The notes beneath the pieces were generated by a model. The model was not told the origin of the DNA. It was given only the letters and a program-made list of their open reading frames with translations, and made no database searches. A stretch of 19,101 nt of DNA from an uncultured Flavobacteriales bacterium (GTDB taxonomy: Bacteria > Bacteroidota > Bacteroidia > Palsa-965): the NCBI GenBank assembly GCA_937974275.1, contig CALJIF010000150.1:1-19101 (forward strand), read 5' to 3'. Positions 7,973-15,790 of this stretch are shown in pieces. Numbering within the stretch: the stretch's first letter is position 1; each line of letters begins with the position of its first letter. Both the position numbers and the translations under genes were made by a program.

Positions 7973-9217
7973 ATGATGTTAAAACAAAAATCAGTCACCG
8001 CAAGAAAGAAACCTGCTCATGGGTTGAAAGTGAGCCTGTTTCCGGATATCTCAAAGATACCTGTGCGTGACTGGAATGCAGTTTGTAAAGCCAATCTGTT
8101 TATGTCAACGGAATGGGTTCAGACATTCAACACGATTCATCCTTTAATTCAATCGCAAGGAGTTTTATTCTACGATAACGACATTCCGGTTGGTGCGGCA
8201 TGGTTGCATGAAATTCCTGTTCCCGAATTAGAAATGCGGGCCACGCTGGAGCCTCAGTTGGGTGCACGCAAAGCCAAATCGTTAAGTCATTTTTTAGCCG
8301 GATGGCCGTTTCATTGCGATGATAATGCAATCCGTGTTCTTGTTGGTGGAAATCATTATATCAGCGGCGAGCACGGTCTCGCAGTTGTGCAAGGTTATCA
8401 GCGTCGCGTGTTTGCTGCATTAGGCGAAGTAATAAATAGTTTATGCTCGGGTAAATCGAGAATTTCTTTTGCTTTATTGCGGGATTATGAAGTTACCTCG
8501 GATGGACTGGCACAGTTTTCCGATGTCCTAACCGGATTTGATTTTGTATCCGTATCCACAGATCCTTTAATGCGACTGAAGTTGCATAACAATTGGCATT
8601 CGTTGGACGATTACAGTAGTGCATTGCAAAAGAAATATCGTATGCGTTTGAATGCAGTGATGAAAAAAACGAATGCCATCAGAGCGATAAATTTTTCATC
8701 GCAAGACATAGCTGACTACAATTCTCAAATCCATGAATTGTATCTGAATACATTCCGCCGTGCTGAGTTTAAACTGCTTCCACTAGCGCAACAATATTGG
8801 TTGTTGATGAAAGATAAATTCGGTGAACACTTTGAATTAACCGGGTATTTTTTAAACGAACAACTTGTTGCATTCAGAACCTCCTGGAGGAATGGAGAAA
8901 TTTTGGAAGCACATTTTGTTGGGTTGGACTATGAGGTTAATAAGCGAATGCCTGTGTATTCAAGAATTTTGTACGACTTCTTGCAGGATGGAATTACCAA
9001 GGGAGTGCAGCATATCGAGTATGGTCGTACAGCTCCTGAAATAAAATCCACACTTGGAGCCGAGCCTGTCAATTTGCAAACATTTGTGCGCCACAGAAGT
9101 GGATTTTCCACCCGATTGATTCAGCCGTTTATAAAAACTCAGCCGAGGGATAATACTGTTATCTATCGCCATCCCTATAAGAATCCGGAATCTAATTCTG
9201 AAGGTTTAATTACATAA
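7973..9217 (+). CDS. FemAB/GNAT-like acyltransferase, substrate unknown
   Basis: A 414-residue protein without signal peptide or membrane segment. The C-terminal half (about 210-375) resembles the GNAT-fold domain of FemAB- and BioF2-like proteins: a basic helix YSSALQKKYRMRLNAV (214-229), the core strand LVAFRTSWRNGEILEAHFVGLDY (from about residue 298), and GRTAPEIKSTLGAEP (351-365), a conserved end motif of this group. The N-terminal half would be a second, degenerate GNAT-like fold, as in FemAB enzymes. Members transfer acyl or amino-acyl groups, often in cell-envelope biosynthesis; the substrate here cannot be told. Two ATGs lie in tandem (7973 and 7976); the second would give better spacing from the AAGG at 7967-7970. 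It follows pfkA by 43 bases containing a hairpin, so it may be read through or controlled separately. Confidence 0.7.
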   Translation: MMLKQKSVTARKKPAHGLKVSLFPDISKIPVRDWNAVCKANLFMSTEWVQTFNTIHPLIQSQGVLFYDNDIPVGAAWLHEIPVPELEMRATLEPQLGARKAKSLSHFLAGWPFHCDDNAIRVLVGGNHYISGEHGLAVVQGYQRRVFAALGEVINSLCSGKSRISFALLRDYEVTSDGLAQFSDVLTGFDFVSVSTDPLMRLKLHNNWHSLDDYSSALQKKYRMRLNAVMKKTNAIRAINFSSQDIADYNSQIHELYLNTFRRAEFKLLPLAQQYWLLMKDKFGEHFELTGYFLNEQLVAFRTSWRNGEILEAHFVGLDYEVNKRMPVYSRILYDFLQDGITKGVQHIEYGRTAPEIKSTLGAEPVNLQTFVRHRSGFSTRLIQPFIKTQPRDNTVIYRHPYKNPESNSEGLIT

Positions 9218-9248
9218 TTGCGAGAAACCTGCAATTTCTTTATCTTGG
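9218..9248 (+). promoter_or_regulatory. Likely promoter of the T9SS surface-protein operon
   Basis: TTG at 9218-9220 and TATCTTGG at 9241-9248 (one mismatch to TAnnTTTG) are separated by 20 bases, the same spacing as the promoter at 851-881. Transcription would start about 15-17 bases before the ATG at 9270, within the palindrome at 9250-9263. The -33 element overlaps the stop codon of the preceding acyltransferase gene. Confidence 0.4.
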
Positions 9249-9249
9249 C

Positions 9250-9263
9250 GTGTTCTAGCACAC
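9250..9263 (+). promoter_or_regulatory. Imperfect palindrome at the presumed transcription start
   Basis: GTGTTCTAGCACAC is a 14-base inverted repeat centred on CTAG, with 12 of 14 positions symmetric (arms GTGT/ACAC). It sits between the predicted -7 box and the start codon at 9270, where a repressor would block initiation or a small hairpin would form at the mRNA 5' end. The functional role is inference. Confidence 0.25.
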
Positions 9264-9269
9264 CAACCA

Positions 9270-12200
9270 ATGAAAATTTATCGATTACTTGTCGCATTAT
9301 CGTTGCTATCTACTTGTGTGTTCGCACAACAGGGTAAAAATGGTCCTCGCATTGTCACTGCTGCAAATACCATCGTTAATGAGTATACGGGTTTAACCGC
9401 TTCGGTAGCTTCGGGAGGCACCATTATCAGTGTTACCAATAGCACGTTAAATGGTAATGGTCGCTTTACCACGTCTCTCCAACCCGGCGATCTGATTATG
9501 ATTATCCAAATTCAGGGTATTAACTTGAATGGTACGCTTAATGGCACAATTGCTAATCCACTAGATACATCTTGGGGACAAATTATTAATTACAACAACT
9601 GTGGTCGTCACGAGTTTGCACAGGTAAGATCAATTCCTTCGGCAACCTCAATAGAGCTTGACTGCGGGTTGCAATTTTCTTATTCCTCGGGTGGTACAAA
9701 CCGAGCGCAGGTGGTACGTGTGCCGCGCTGGACTACGCTCACTGTGAATGCCGGTGCAAGCATTACTTCGGACGATTGGAACGGAACCGTGGGCGGAATT
9801 GTAGCAATAGAAACACAGGGCAACATTACTCTCAACGGCACGATTGATGCTACGGGACGCGGCTTCCGTGGCGGAGCGCTTTTGGAAAACGTAACAGCCT
9901 TTGGTGTGGATAACATGGGCTCAACCGATCCCACTTACGGTGCCGAAAAAGGTGAAGGCATCGCCGGCTATCAAGCCGATTATGATCCACTGGGTGGACG
10001 TTATGGCCGAGGTGCAGCTGCTAACGGTGGTGGCGGTGGTTGCGGGCATAATGGCGGCGGCGGCGGCGGTGCCAATGGCGGCGTTACTGCAAACTGGCGC
10101 GGCATGGGTATTCCCGATCCAAATGGGGCCTACACTGCAGCTTGGAACCTGGACCCGCAGTATGGTCTCAACTACCTTACCACACTCACCACCGCAAATT
10201 CTGCAGGTGGCGGTCGTGGCGGCTATTGCTTTTCCGACCAGAATTCTAATGCGCTTGTTGCCGGGCCAAGCAACTACAGCCCGGCTCCTGCCGGTTGGGG
10301 GGGTGATGGCCGCCGCTGGCAGTCGGCAGGCTTGGGCGGGCGACCACTCAATTATTCCACAGGTCGTCTTTTCCTGGGTGGTGGCGGTGGCGCCGGCGAT
10401 CAGAACCAAAACCAGGGTGGTGTTGGTGGCGATGGCGGTGGACTCATTTACATTATGTGTTATGGTAATCTGAGCGGTACAGGTTCGGTTGTTTCCAATG
10501 GAAATAACGGAGCAAACTCACAAGGTTCTGCACCTTTTAACTCGTACGCAGGACGCGATGCAGCCGGAGGGGGTGGTGCAGGTGGCACAATAGTAATTAA
10601 TACAGTTGGCACACTCACAGGCGTTACTGCCACTGCCAATGGCGGGAATGGCGGTAACCAAGCAATGACTGCCGGGGCATTTTACCCGGGTGGTATAGGT
10701 GCAATTAACGAAGCCGAAGGACCGGGCGGTGGTGGTGGTGGTGGACATATAGCCATTTCCACTGGTGTAATCACACGCACCACGAATGGTGGCCTCAACG
10801 GAACTACAAATTCCGGCGCTCTGTCGGAATTTCCGCCCAATGGTGCCATGCGCGGAGGTTCGGGTACAAATAATGCAACCGTAACCAATTGGACAATTAG
10901 CGCAACAGGTACTTCAATTTGTTCGGGTCAATCAGTTAACCTTAGTGCAGTGACTACGGGTACCTTACCAGGCGGTGCAGTAATTGGTTGGTATAATGCA
11001 CCATTCGGCGGTTCTCCAATTGCGACCGGTGCAACTTACAATACAGGACCACTAGCATCAACTATTACGTTATGGGTCGGAATTTGTCCGGGCGGTTGGT
11101 ATCGTGATTCTGTTGTAATTACAGTAAATCCGGCCCCAACTCCTACCATATCCGCAACTCCGACCAGTGTTTGTGCAGGCTCAACGGTGAACCTGAGCGC
11201 AGGAGGTGGAACAACTTATACGTGGAACGGAGGGACTTTAGTAAATGCTAATGGAGCTAATCAATCCGTTAACCCGGCAACCACAACTACATACACAGTA
11301 ACAGTTGCAAATAGTGGCTGCACTGCAAATGCTCAAGTTACGGTGACGGTTACTCCAACTCCTGCAGCGCCAACAGTTGGTAGCAATAGTCCTTTGTGTG
11401 TCGGACAAACCATTAATCTTACCAGCAACACAGTTGTTGGTGCTACCTACGCGTGGACGGGGCCCAATGGATTTAATTCTCCACTGGAAGATCCGACCAT
11501 TGTAAATGCGACGGCAGCAGCAACAGGAACATATTCATTGACCATTACTGTTGGAGGTTGTACAAGCCCGGTAAGCACAGTAAGTGTTGTTGTTAATCCG
11601 AACCCGGTGCCTACCTCATCGGCAACTCCGGCAAGTGTTTGTGCGGGAACTTCCGTCAATTTAACTGCGGGTGGTGGAACAACCTATACTTGGAACGGTG
11701 GTTCTTTGGTTAACGCGAATGGTGCAGGTCAAACTGTAACACCTGCTGCAACAACAACATACACCGTTACAGTTGCAAATGGGACATGCACTGCCAACTC
11801 TCAGGTTACGGTAACGGTTACACCAACTCCTGCAGCTCCAACCGTGAGTAGCAATAGTCCGATATGCGCCGGTAATACCTTGAACTTAACAAGTAACACG
11901 ATTGTTGGTGCAACATACAGCTGGACCGGACCGAACGGTTTTAATTCTCCACTGGAAGATCCAACAATCAGTAACGCAACCACGGCAGCGACAGGAACAT
12001 ATTCGTTAACTGTTACAGTTAATGGATGTACCAGCACTGTTAGTACTGTTTCGGTTACTGTTAATCCGGGACCATCAGCTCCTACCTTAACCAGTAACAG
12101 TCCCCTTTGTCAAGGAAGTACATTGAATTTGAATTCCAATACATACGTTGGCGGAACTTATTCGTGGACAGGCCCCAACGGTTTTTCTTCTCCATTGGAA

Positions 12201-14714
12201 GATCCGTCTATTTCCTCAGTTACTCCTGCTGCCAGTGGAACCTACACGCTTAATGTTGTTGTGGGTGGTTGTCCTGCAGTTCAGTCAACAATTACGGTTT
12301 CAGTTACACCTAGTCCTGCAGCACCTACTGCCGGTGCGAATTCACCGGTGTGTGAAGGAAATTCATTGAATCTCACTTCAAATACTGTTGTAGGTGCTAC
12401 ATATTCGTGGACAGGCCCTAATTCATTCAGTTCACCTTTGGAGGATCCAACAATTTCTAATGTGCCGGTTGCGAATTCAGGTACGTATTCGGTAACTATA
12501 ACAGTTAACGGGTGCGTTTCTCAAGCGGGTACAATCAACGTAATTGTGAACCCAAATCCAACAGCGGTTGCAGGTAATGCGGCTTCAATTTGCGATAATG
12601 ACAGCGTTCAATTTAATGCTTCAGGAGGAGGTTCATATACTTGGTCCCCGGGAACGGGACTCAGTGCAACGAATATTTCAAACCCTTTCTGTACAGTGAA
12701 CAGCACAACAACTTATACTTTGACGGTAACTGATGGGAACGGTTGTACAGATACAGACCAAATTACTGTTACAGTAAACGCATCACCAATTGCAGACGCG
12801 GGAGTTTCACAATCCTTATGTTCAGGTGATACCATTAATATCACTGCAACAGGGGGCTTAACATATTCTTGGAATGGTGGTGTTCTGGTTAATGCGAATG
12901 GAGCCAATCAATCTGTCAATCCTTCAAATACAACAACTTATACTGTACTGGTTACTGATGTAAACAATTGTTCGGCTATCGATTCTGTGACTATCAATGT
13001 TAACGCATTACCGATTGTCACTGCCGGTAACGATGTGCAAATTTGTCCTACAAGTTCAGCCCAGCTTAATGCGAGCGGAGCTTCTTCTTATATCTGGACA
13101 CCGGCTTCCGGATTGAGCAGCACAACAGTTGCTAACCCGATTGCGAATCCTGCAGCAACTACAACTTATATTGTAACCGGTACAGACGTTAATGGATGTA
13201 CTAATCAGGATTCCATTACTGTTACCATTGCCGGAAGTCTATCCATTTTTGCGGGCAATGACGTAACAGTATGTCAGGGTGATACCGTTCAGTTATCAAC
13301 TTCGGGTGGTACAACTTACGTTTGGAGTCCTGCTGCATCATTAGATAATCCGAACAGTAGTTCAACAAATGCATTTCCTTCGGCAACTACAACATACATT
13401 GTGAACGTTACTGACGCTTCCGGTTGTCAGGGTGCAGATACCATTACGGTTTTTGTGAGCCCTTCTGTTCAACTTACAACATCCGGCGCTGCAACAATTT
13501 GTGTTGGTCAACAGGCTAATATTTCTGCCAACGCTACAGGAGGCTTAGGAAGTATTAATTACACATGGAGCAATGCAGTAACCGGACCGGGACCTCATGT
13601 GGTAAGTCCTACCGTCACAACCACCTATACTGTTAGTGCTACCGATTCACTTGGTTGTACATCGTCATTGCAAACCATTACAGTTACTGTTAATCCGGCG
13701 TTACAAGCCACTGTCGGAAGTGCAGTTGCAGTTTGTGCCGGTGGCAATGCGACTGTTAACGCAACAGCAACTGGCGGTGACGGCACTTACACATTTATCT
13801 GGATACCGGGTAATATCAGCGGCTCATCAATTACAGTCAGTCCGGCAGTAACAACTACCTATTCTGTTATTGTAACGGATGGTTGTGGTTCTCCCGCAGA
13901 TACGCAAAGTGTTTCGGTGACCGTAAATCCATTACCGGTTGTAACTCTGTCAGCTGATGTAGTAGAAGGATGTGCCCCGTTGTGTGTTAACTTCACTTCA
14001 ACCGGCAGTGTTTCATGTGTATCCTCTGCGTGGCAATTTGGTGATGGAAACATTTCCTCTCAAAGCAATGCAAGCAATTGTTATCAAATTCCGGGCGTGT
14101 ACAGCGTCAATTACACCTGCACAGATGCCAACGGATGTGTAGGATCCGCATCAATTCCCGGACTGATTGAGGTTTTTGCAGTACCTGTTGCCTTGTTTTC
14201 ATCAAACCCATCGGGTAGTGTAGAACCCAATGTAGCGATTAATTTCTTTGACTTATCAACGGGTTCTCCTACACAGTGGAATTGGACATTCACCGGACCA
14301 TTCGGATCAACAACATCATCAAGTCAAAATCCATCTTACACTCCTTCGGATACGGGTAATTATTCAGTAATGTTAATTGTCACTAATGCTAAGGGGTGTG
14401 CGGATACTATCATCACAACATTCTCGGTTGAAAATCCATGTGGAGAAATATTTGTACCGAATGCGTTTTCTCCTAATGGCGACGGACAAAACGATACACT
14501 CTTCGTGTATGGTGGTTGCTTTGAATTTGTGGCATTAGAAATATATAGCCGTTGGGGTGAAATGGTATTCTCAACACGGGATACTTCGCGCGGTTGGGAC
14601 GGAAAGTGGCGCGGACAACAGTGCGAACCGGGAGTATTCACCTATGTGTTGACAGGCCAACTGCTCGATGGTACTGCTGTATCTCGTAGAGGAAATATAA
14701 CAATCATGCGTTAA
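9270..14714 (+). CDS. Large repeat-rich surface protein with T9SS type B sorting domain
   Basis: An 1814-residue secreted protein. A signal peptide ends at about residue 20 (CVFAQ). Residues 25-540 form a beta-rich region with many glycine runs (about 200-290, 340-395, 430-497) between short hydrophobic strands such as GGLIYIMC and GGTIVINT, reminiscent of the Gly-rich beta-structures of AgmC-like proteins. Residues 628-1555 hold twelve Ig-like repeats, most with two cysteines. Two PKD-like domains follow: about 1556-1632, with WQFGDG, and 1637-1722, with WNWTFTG. The C-terminus (1723-1814) is a gliding-motility-type (CHU_C) sorting domain with VPNAFSPNGDGQND, YSRWGEMVF and WDGKWRG, which directs secretion by T9SS and retention at the cell surface. 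An adhesin or matrix protein is the likely role, not proven. The next gene, a PorP/SprF-like protein 18 bases downstream, is the expected partner. Confidence 0.92.
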   Translation: MKIYRLLVALSLLSTCVFAQQGKNGPRIVTAANTIVNEYTGLTASVASGGTIISVTNSTLNGNGRFTTSLQPGDLIMIIQIQGINLNGTLNGTIANPLDTSWGQIINYNNCGRHEFAQVRSIPSATSIELDCGLQFSYSSGGTNRAQVVRVPRWTTLTVNAGASITSDDWNGTVGGIVAIETQGNITLNGTIDATGRGFRGGALLENVTAFGVDNMGSTDPTYGAEKGEGIAGYQADYDPLGGRYGRGAAANGGGGGCGHNGGGGGGANGGVTANWRGMGIPDPNGAYTAAWNLDPQYGLNYLTTLTTANSAGGGRGGYCFSDQNSNALVAGPSNYSPAPAGWGGDGRRWQSAGLGGRPLNYSTGRLFLGGGGGAGDQNQNQGGVGGDGGGLIYIMCYGNLSGTGSVVSNGNNGANSQGSAPFNSYAGRDAAGGGGAGGTIVINTVGTLTGVTATANGGNGGNQAMTAGAFYPGGIGAINEAEGPGGGGGGGHIAISTGVITRTTNGGLNGTTNSGALSEFPPNGAMRGGSGTNNATVTNWTISATGTSICSGQSVNLSAVTTGTLPGGAVIGWYNAPFGGSPIATGATYNTGPLASTITLWVGICPGGWYRDSVVITVNPAPTPTISATPTSVCAGSTVNLSAGGGTTYTWNGGTLVNANGANQSVNPATTTTYTVTVANSGCTANAQVTVTVTPTPAAPTVGSNSPLCVGQTINLTSNTVVGATYAWTGPNGFNSPLEDPTIVNATAAATGTYSLTITVGGCTSPVSTVSVVVNPNPVPTSSATPASVCAGTSVNLTAGGGTTYTWNGGSLVNANGAGQTVTPAATTTYTVTVANGTCTANSQVTVTVTPTPAAPTVSSNSPICAGNTLNLTSNTIVGATYSWTGPNGFNSPLEDPTISNATTAATGTYSLTVTVNGCTSTVSTVSVTVNPGPSAPTLTSNSPLCQGSTLNLNSNTYVGGTYSWTGPNGFSSPLEDPSISSVTPAASGTYTLNVVVGGCPAVQSTITVSVTPSPAAPTAGANSPVCEGNSLNLTSNTVVGATYSWTGPNSFSSPLEDPTISNVPVANSGTYSVTITVNGCVSQAGTINVIVNPNPTAVAGNAASICDNDSVQFNASGGGSYTWSPGTGLSATNISNPFCTVNSTTTYTLTVTDGNGCTDTDQITVTVNASPIADAGVSQSLCSGDTINITATGGLTYSWNGGVLVNANGANQSVNPSNTTTYTVLVTDVNNCSAIDSVTINVNALPIVTAGNDVQICPTSSAQLNASGASSYIWTPASGLSSTTVANPIANPAATTTYIVTGTDVNGCTNQDSITVTIAGSLSIFAGNDVTVCQGDTVQLSTSGGTTYVWSPAASLDNPNSSSTNAFPSATTTYIVNVTDASGCQGADTITVFVSPSVQLTTSGAATICVGQQANISANATGGLGSINYTWSNAVTGPGPHVVSPTVTTTYTVSATDSLGCTSSLQTITVTVNPALQATVGSAVAVCAGGNATVNATATGGDGTYTFIWIPGNISGSSITVSPAVTTTYSVIVTDGCGSPADTQSVSVTVNPLPVVTLSADVVEGCAPLCVNFTSTGSVSCVSSAWQFGDGNISSQSNASNCYQIPGVYSVNYTCTDANGCVGSASIPGLIEVFAVPVALFSSNPSGSVEPNVAINFFDLSTGSPTQWNWTFTGPFGSTTSSSQNPSYTPSDTGNYSVMLIVTNAKGCADTIITTFSVENPCGEIFVPNAFSPNGDGQNDTLFVYGGCFEFVALEIYSRWGEMVFSTRDTSRGWDGKWRGQQCEPGVFTYVLTGQLLDGTAVSRRGNITIMR
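9870..10760 (+). repeat. Glycine-rich, GC-rich coding region
   Basis: Residues 201-497 of the large surface protein are dominated by GGN codons, with in-frame GGC/GGT trinucleotide runs near 10026-10040, 10053-10070, 10378-10392 and 10725-10744. The runs alternate with short valine/isoleucine strands ending in motifs like NGGNGG. GC content is clearly higher than in neighbouring genes; the glycine codons alone may account for it. The repeats are multiples of three, so slippage would change glycine-run length without breaking the frame. Confidence 0.75.
11151..13934 (+). repeat. Array of twelve Ig-like repeats, two sequence classes
   Basis: The array runs through residues 628-1555 of the surface protein. 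Class A units begin VCAGSTVNLSAGGGTTYTWNGG (shown here by its first residues at 634-655); class B units carry SNSPLC, SWTGPNGF and SPLEDP. Order: A (first Cys 635), B (710), A (791), B (866), B (947), B (1028), then six more divergent A-like units starting near 1098, 1174, 1248, 1323, 1400 and 1478. Spacing is regular: 75 residues between A and B, 81 between consecutive Bs, and 156 between the two A-B pairs. Most units have a second cysteine near the end (684, 764, 840, 920, 1001, 1082). Confidence 0.8.
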
Positions 14715-14732
14715 TCCCAAACACAGAAAATC

Positions 14733-15773
14733 ATGAACATGAAAACAATTATCATTGCTTCAGCTGTAGTGTGCGGGATCAGCCTTAGTGCACAGGATAT
14801 TCACTTCTCTCAAACTACTGAAACGCCACTTTGGAATAACCCCTCGCAAGCCGGTTTGGGACATGACGTCCGCGCTTCGATTAATTACAAAGATCAATGG
14901 CGTAGTGTAGTGAGTGCTCCGTATAAAACGTTGTTTGCTTCAGCTGATTTCGCGTTGTTACGTAATTCAAAAAAAGCACAACTTGGAGTGGGCATCAGCT
15001 TGTTCAATGATCAAGCCGGAGATGTAAACCTGAATACTAATATGGGGCAATTGGCCTTGTCGGGAATTGTAACGTTGAATGCGTCTAACTTCTTGTCTGC
15101 CGGTTTATCCGCAGGTTACGGGCAGAGAACCTTAAATTACACGAACCTTACCTGGGGCAATCAGTACGATGGCTTGCAATACAACAGTGCTTTAGTTTCC
15201 GGAGAACCTACGAATTTTCAGGATGTGAATTTCTTTGATCTTGGTGGCGGGATTTCATGGTTATTCAGTTCCCCAAATGCCACATTAAGTTCTTCTGATG
15301 CTAGAATGTTCAACATTGGTGTAGCTGCTCATCATTTGAATAAACCTTCATATAGTTTTTATGGAGATAATTCATCTAAACTTCCGATGAAGTTGGTCTT
15401 TCATGGTAATGCAGCAATTGGATTGAAGAATACCAACATGATTTTGGAACCGTCTTACTATGTTGCGCTACAAGGCCCGCATCGTGAAATTGTTCCGGGA
15501 ATGATGTTCAAGTTTTTGCTGGGCCAATCATCTAAATACACCGGTAACAGAAGAAGTTCAGGTGTAGCGTTGGGTGCGTTTGTACGATTCAACGATGCAA
15601 TTGTTCCAATGGTGCGTTATGAATTTGCAAATTGGGCAGTGGCAACAACATACGATATCAATATCTCCGATTTGTCCGCAGCAAGTCGTGCGCGTGGAGG
15701 GTTTGAAGTATCGATCCGTTTCATGACTCCTGATCCGTTTAGCAAACGAAGTACCAATAACAGTTTCTTCTAA
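14733..15773 (+). CDS. PorP/SprF-family T9SS-associated outer-membrane protein
   Basis: A 346-residue protein with a signal peptide (about 1-20, ending SLSA) followed by QDIHFSQTTETPLWNNPSQAG, the family's hallmark start (shown to residue 41 and slightly diverged: QTTETPLW where QFYNAPLF-like sequence is usual). Alternating beta-strand segments and the ending GGFEVSIRF fit an outer-membrane beta-barrel. In Flavobacterium johnsoniae, SprF is needed for secretion of the adhesin SprB, and related SprF-like proteins serve other type B substrates. Here the gene lies between two such substrates, 18 bases after the first and 17 before the second, so it is probably their shared partner (inference). 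An in-frame ATG at 14739 is an alternative start and would still leave a signal peptide. Confidence 0.92.
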   Translation: MNMKTIIIASAVVCGISLSAQDIHFSQTTETPLWNNPSQAGLGHDVRASINYKDQWRSVVSAPYKTLFASADFALLRNSKKAQLGVGISLFNDQAGDVNLNTNMGQLALSGIVTLNASNFLSAGLSAGYGQRTLNYTNLTWGNQYDGLQYNSALVSGEPTNFQDVNFFDLGGGISWLFSSPNATLSSSDARMFNIGVAAHHLNKPSYSFYGDNSSKLPMKLVFHGNAAIGLKNTNMILEPSYYVALQGPHREIVPGMMFKFLLGQSSKYTGNRRSSGVALGAFVRFNDAIVPMVRYEFANWAVATTYDINISDLSAASRARGGFEVSIRFMTPDPFSKRSTNNSFF

Positions 15774-15790
15774 CGAAATAAAATAGTCGT

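Noticed and set aside
9217..9240. Possible terminator after the acyltransferase gene (ATTGC/GCAAT then TTTCTT)
   Set aside because: The stem has only 5 pairs with a 9-base loop, the T-run is broken, and the site coincides with the likely -33 element of the next promoter.
9901..10473. Long alternative open frames over the glycine-rich region, on both strands (also 9921-10409 minus)
   Set aside because: They arise because GGN runs read as Ala, Val, Trp or Pro codons in other frames. They lie wholly inside a well-supported gene and have no recognisable domain.
9870..10760. High GC as a sign of horizontal transfer
   Set aside because: The shift follows the glycine codons and ends within the same open reading frame, so amino-acid content is the simpler explanation.
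11151..13934. Regularly spaced repeats that could suggest a CRISPR array
   Set aside because: They are long, diverged, in-frame protein repeats with no short identical repeats between unique spacers.
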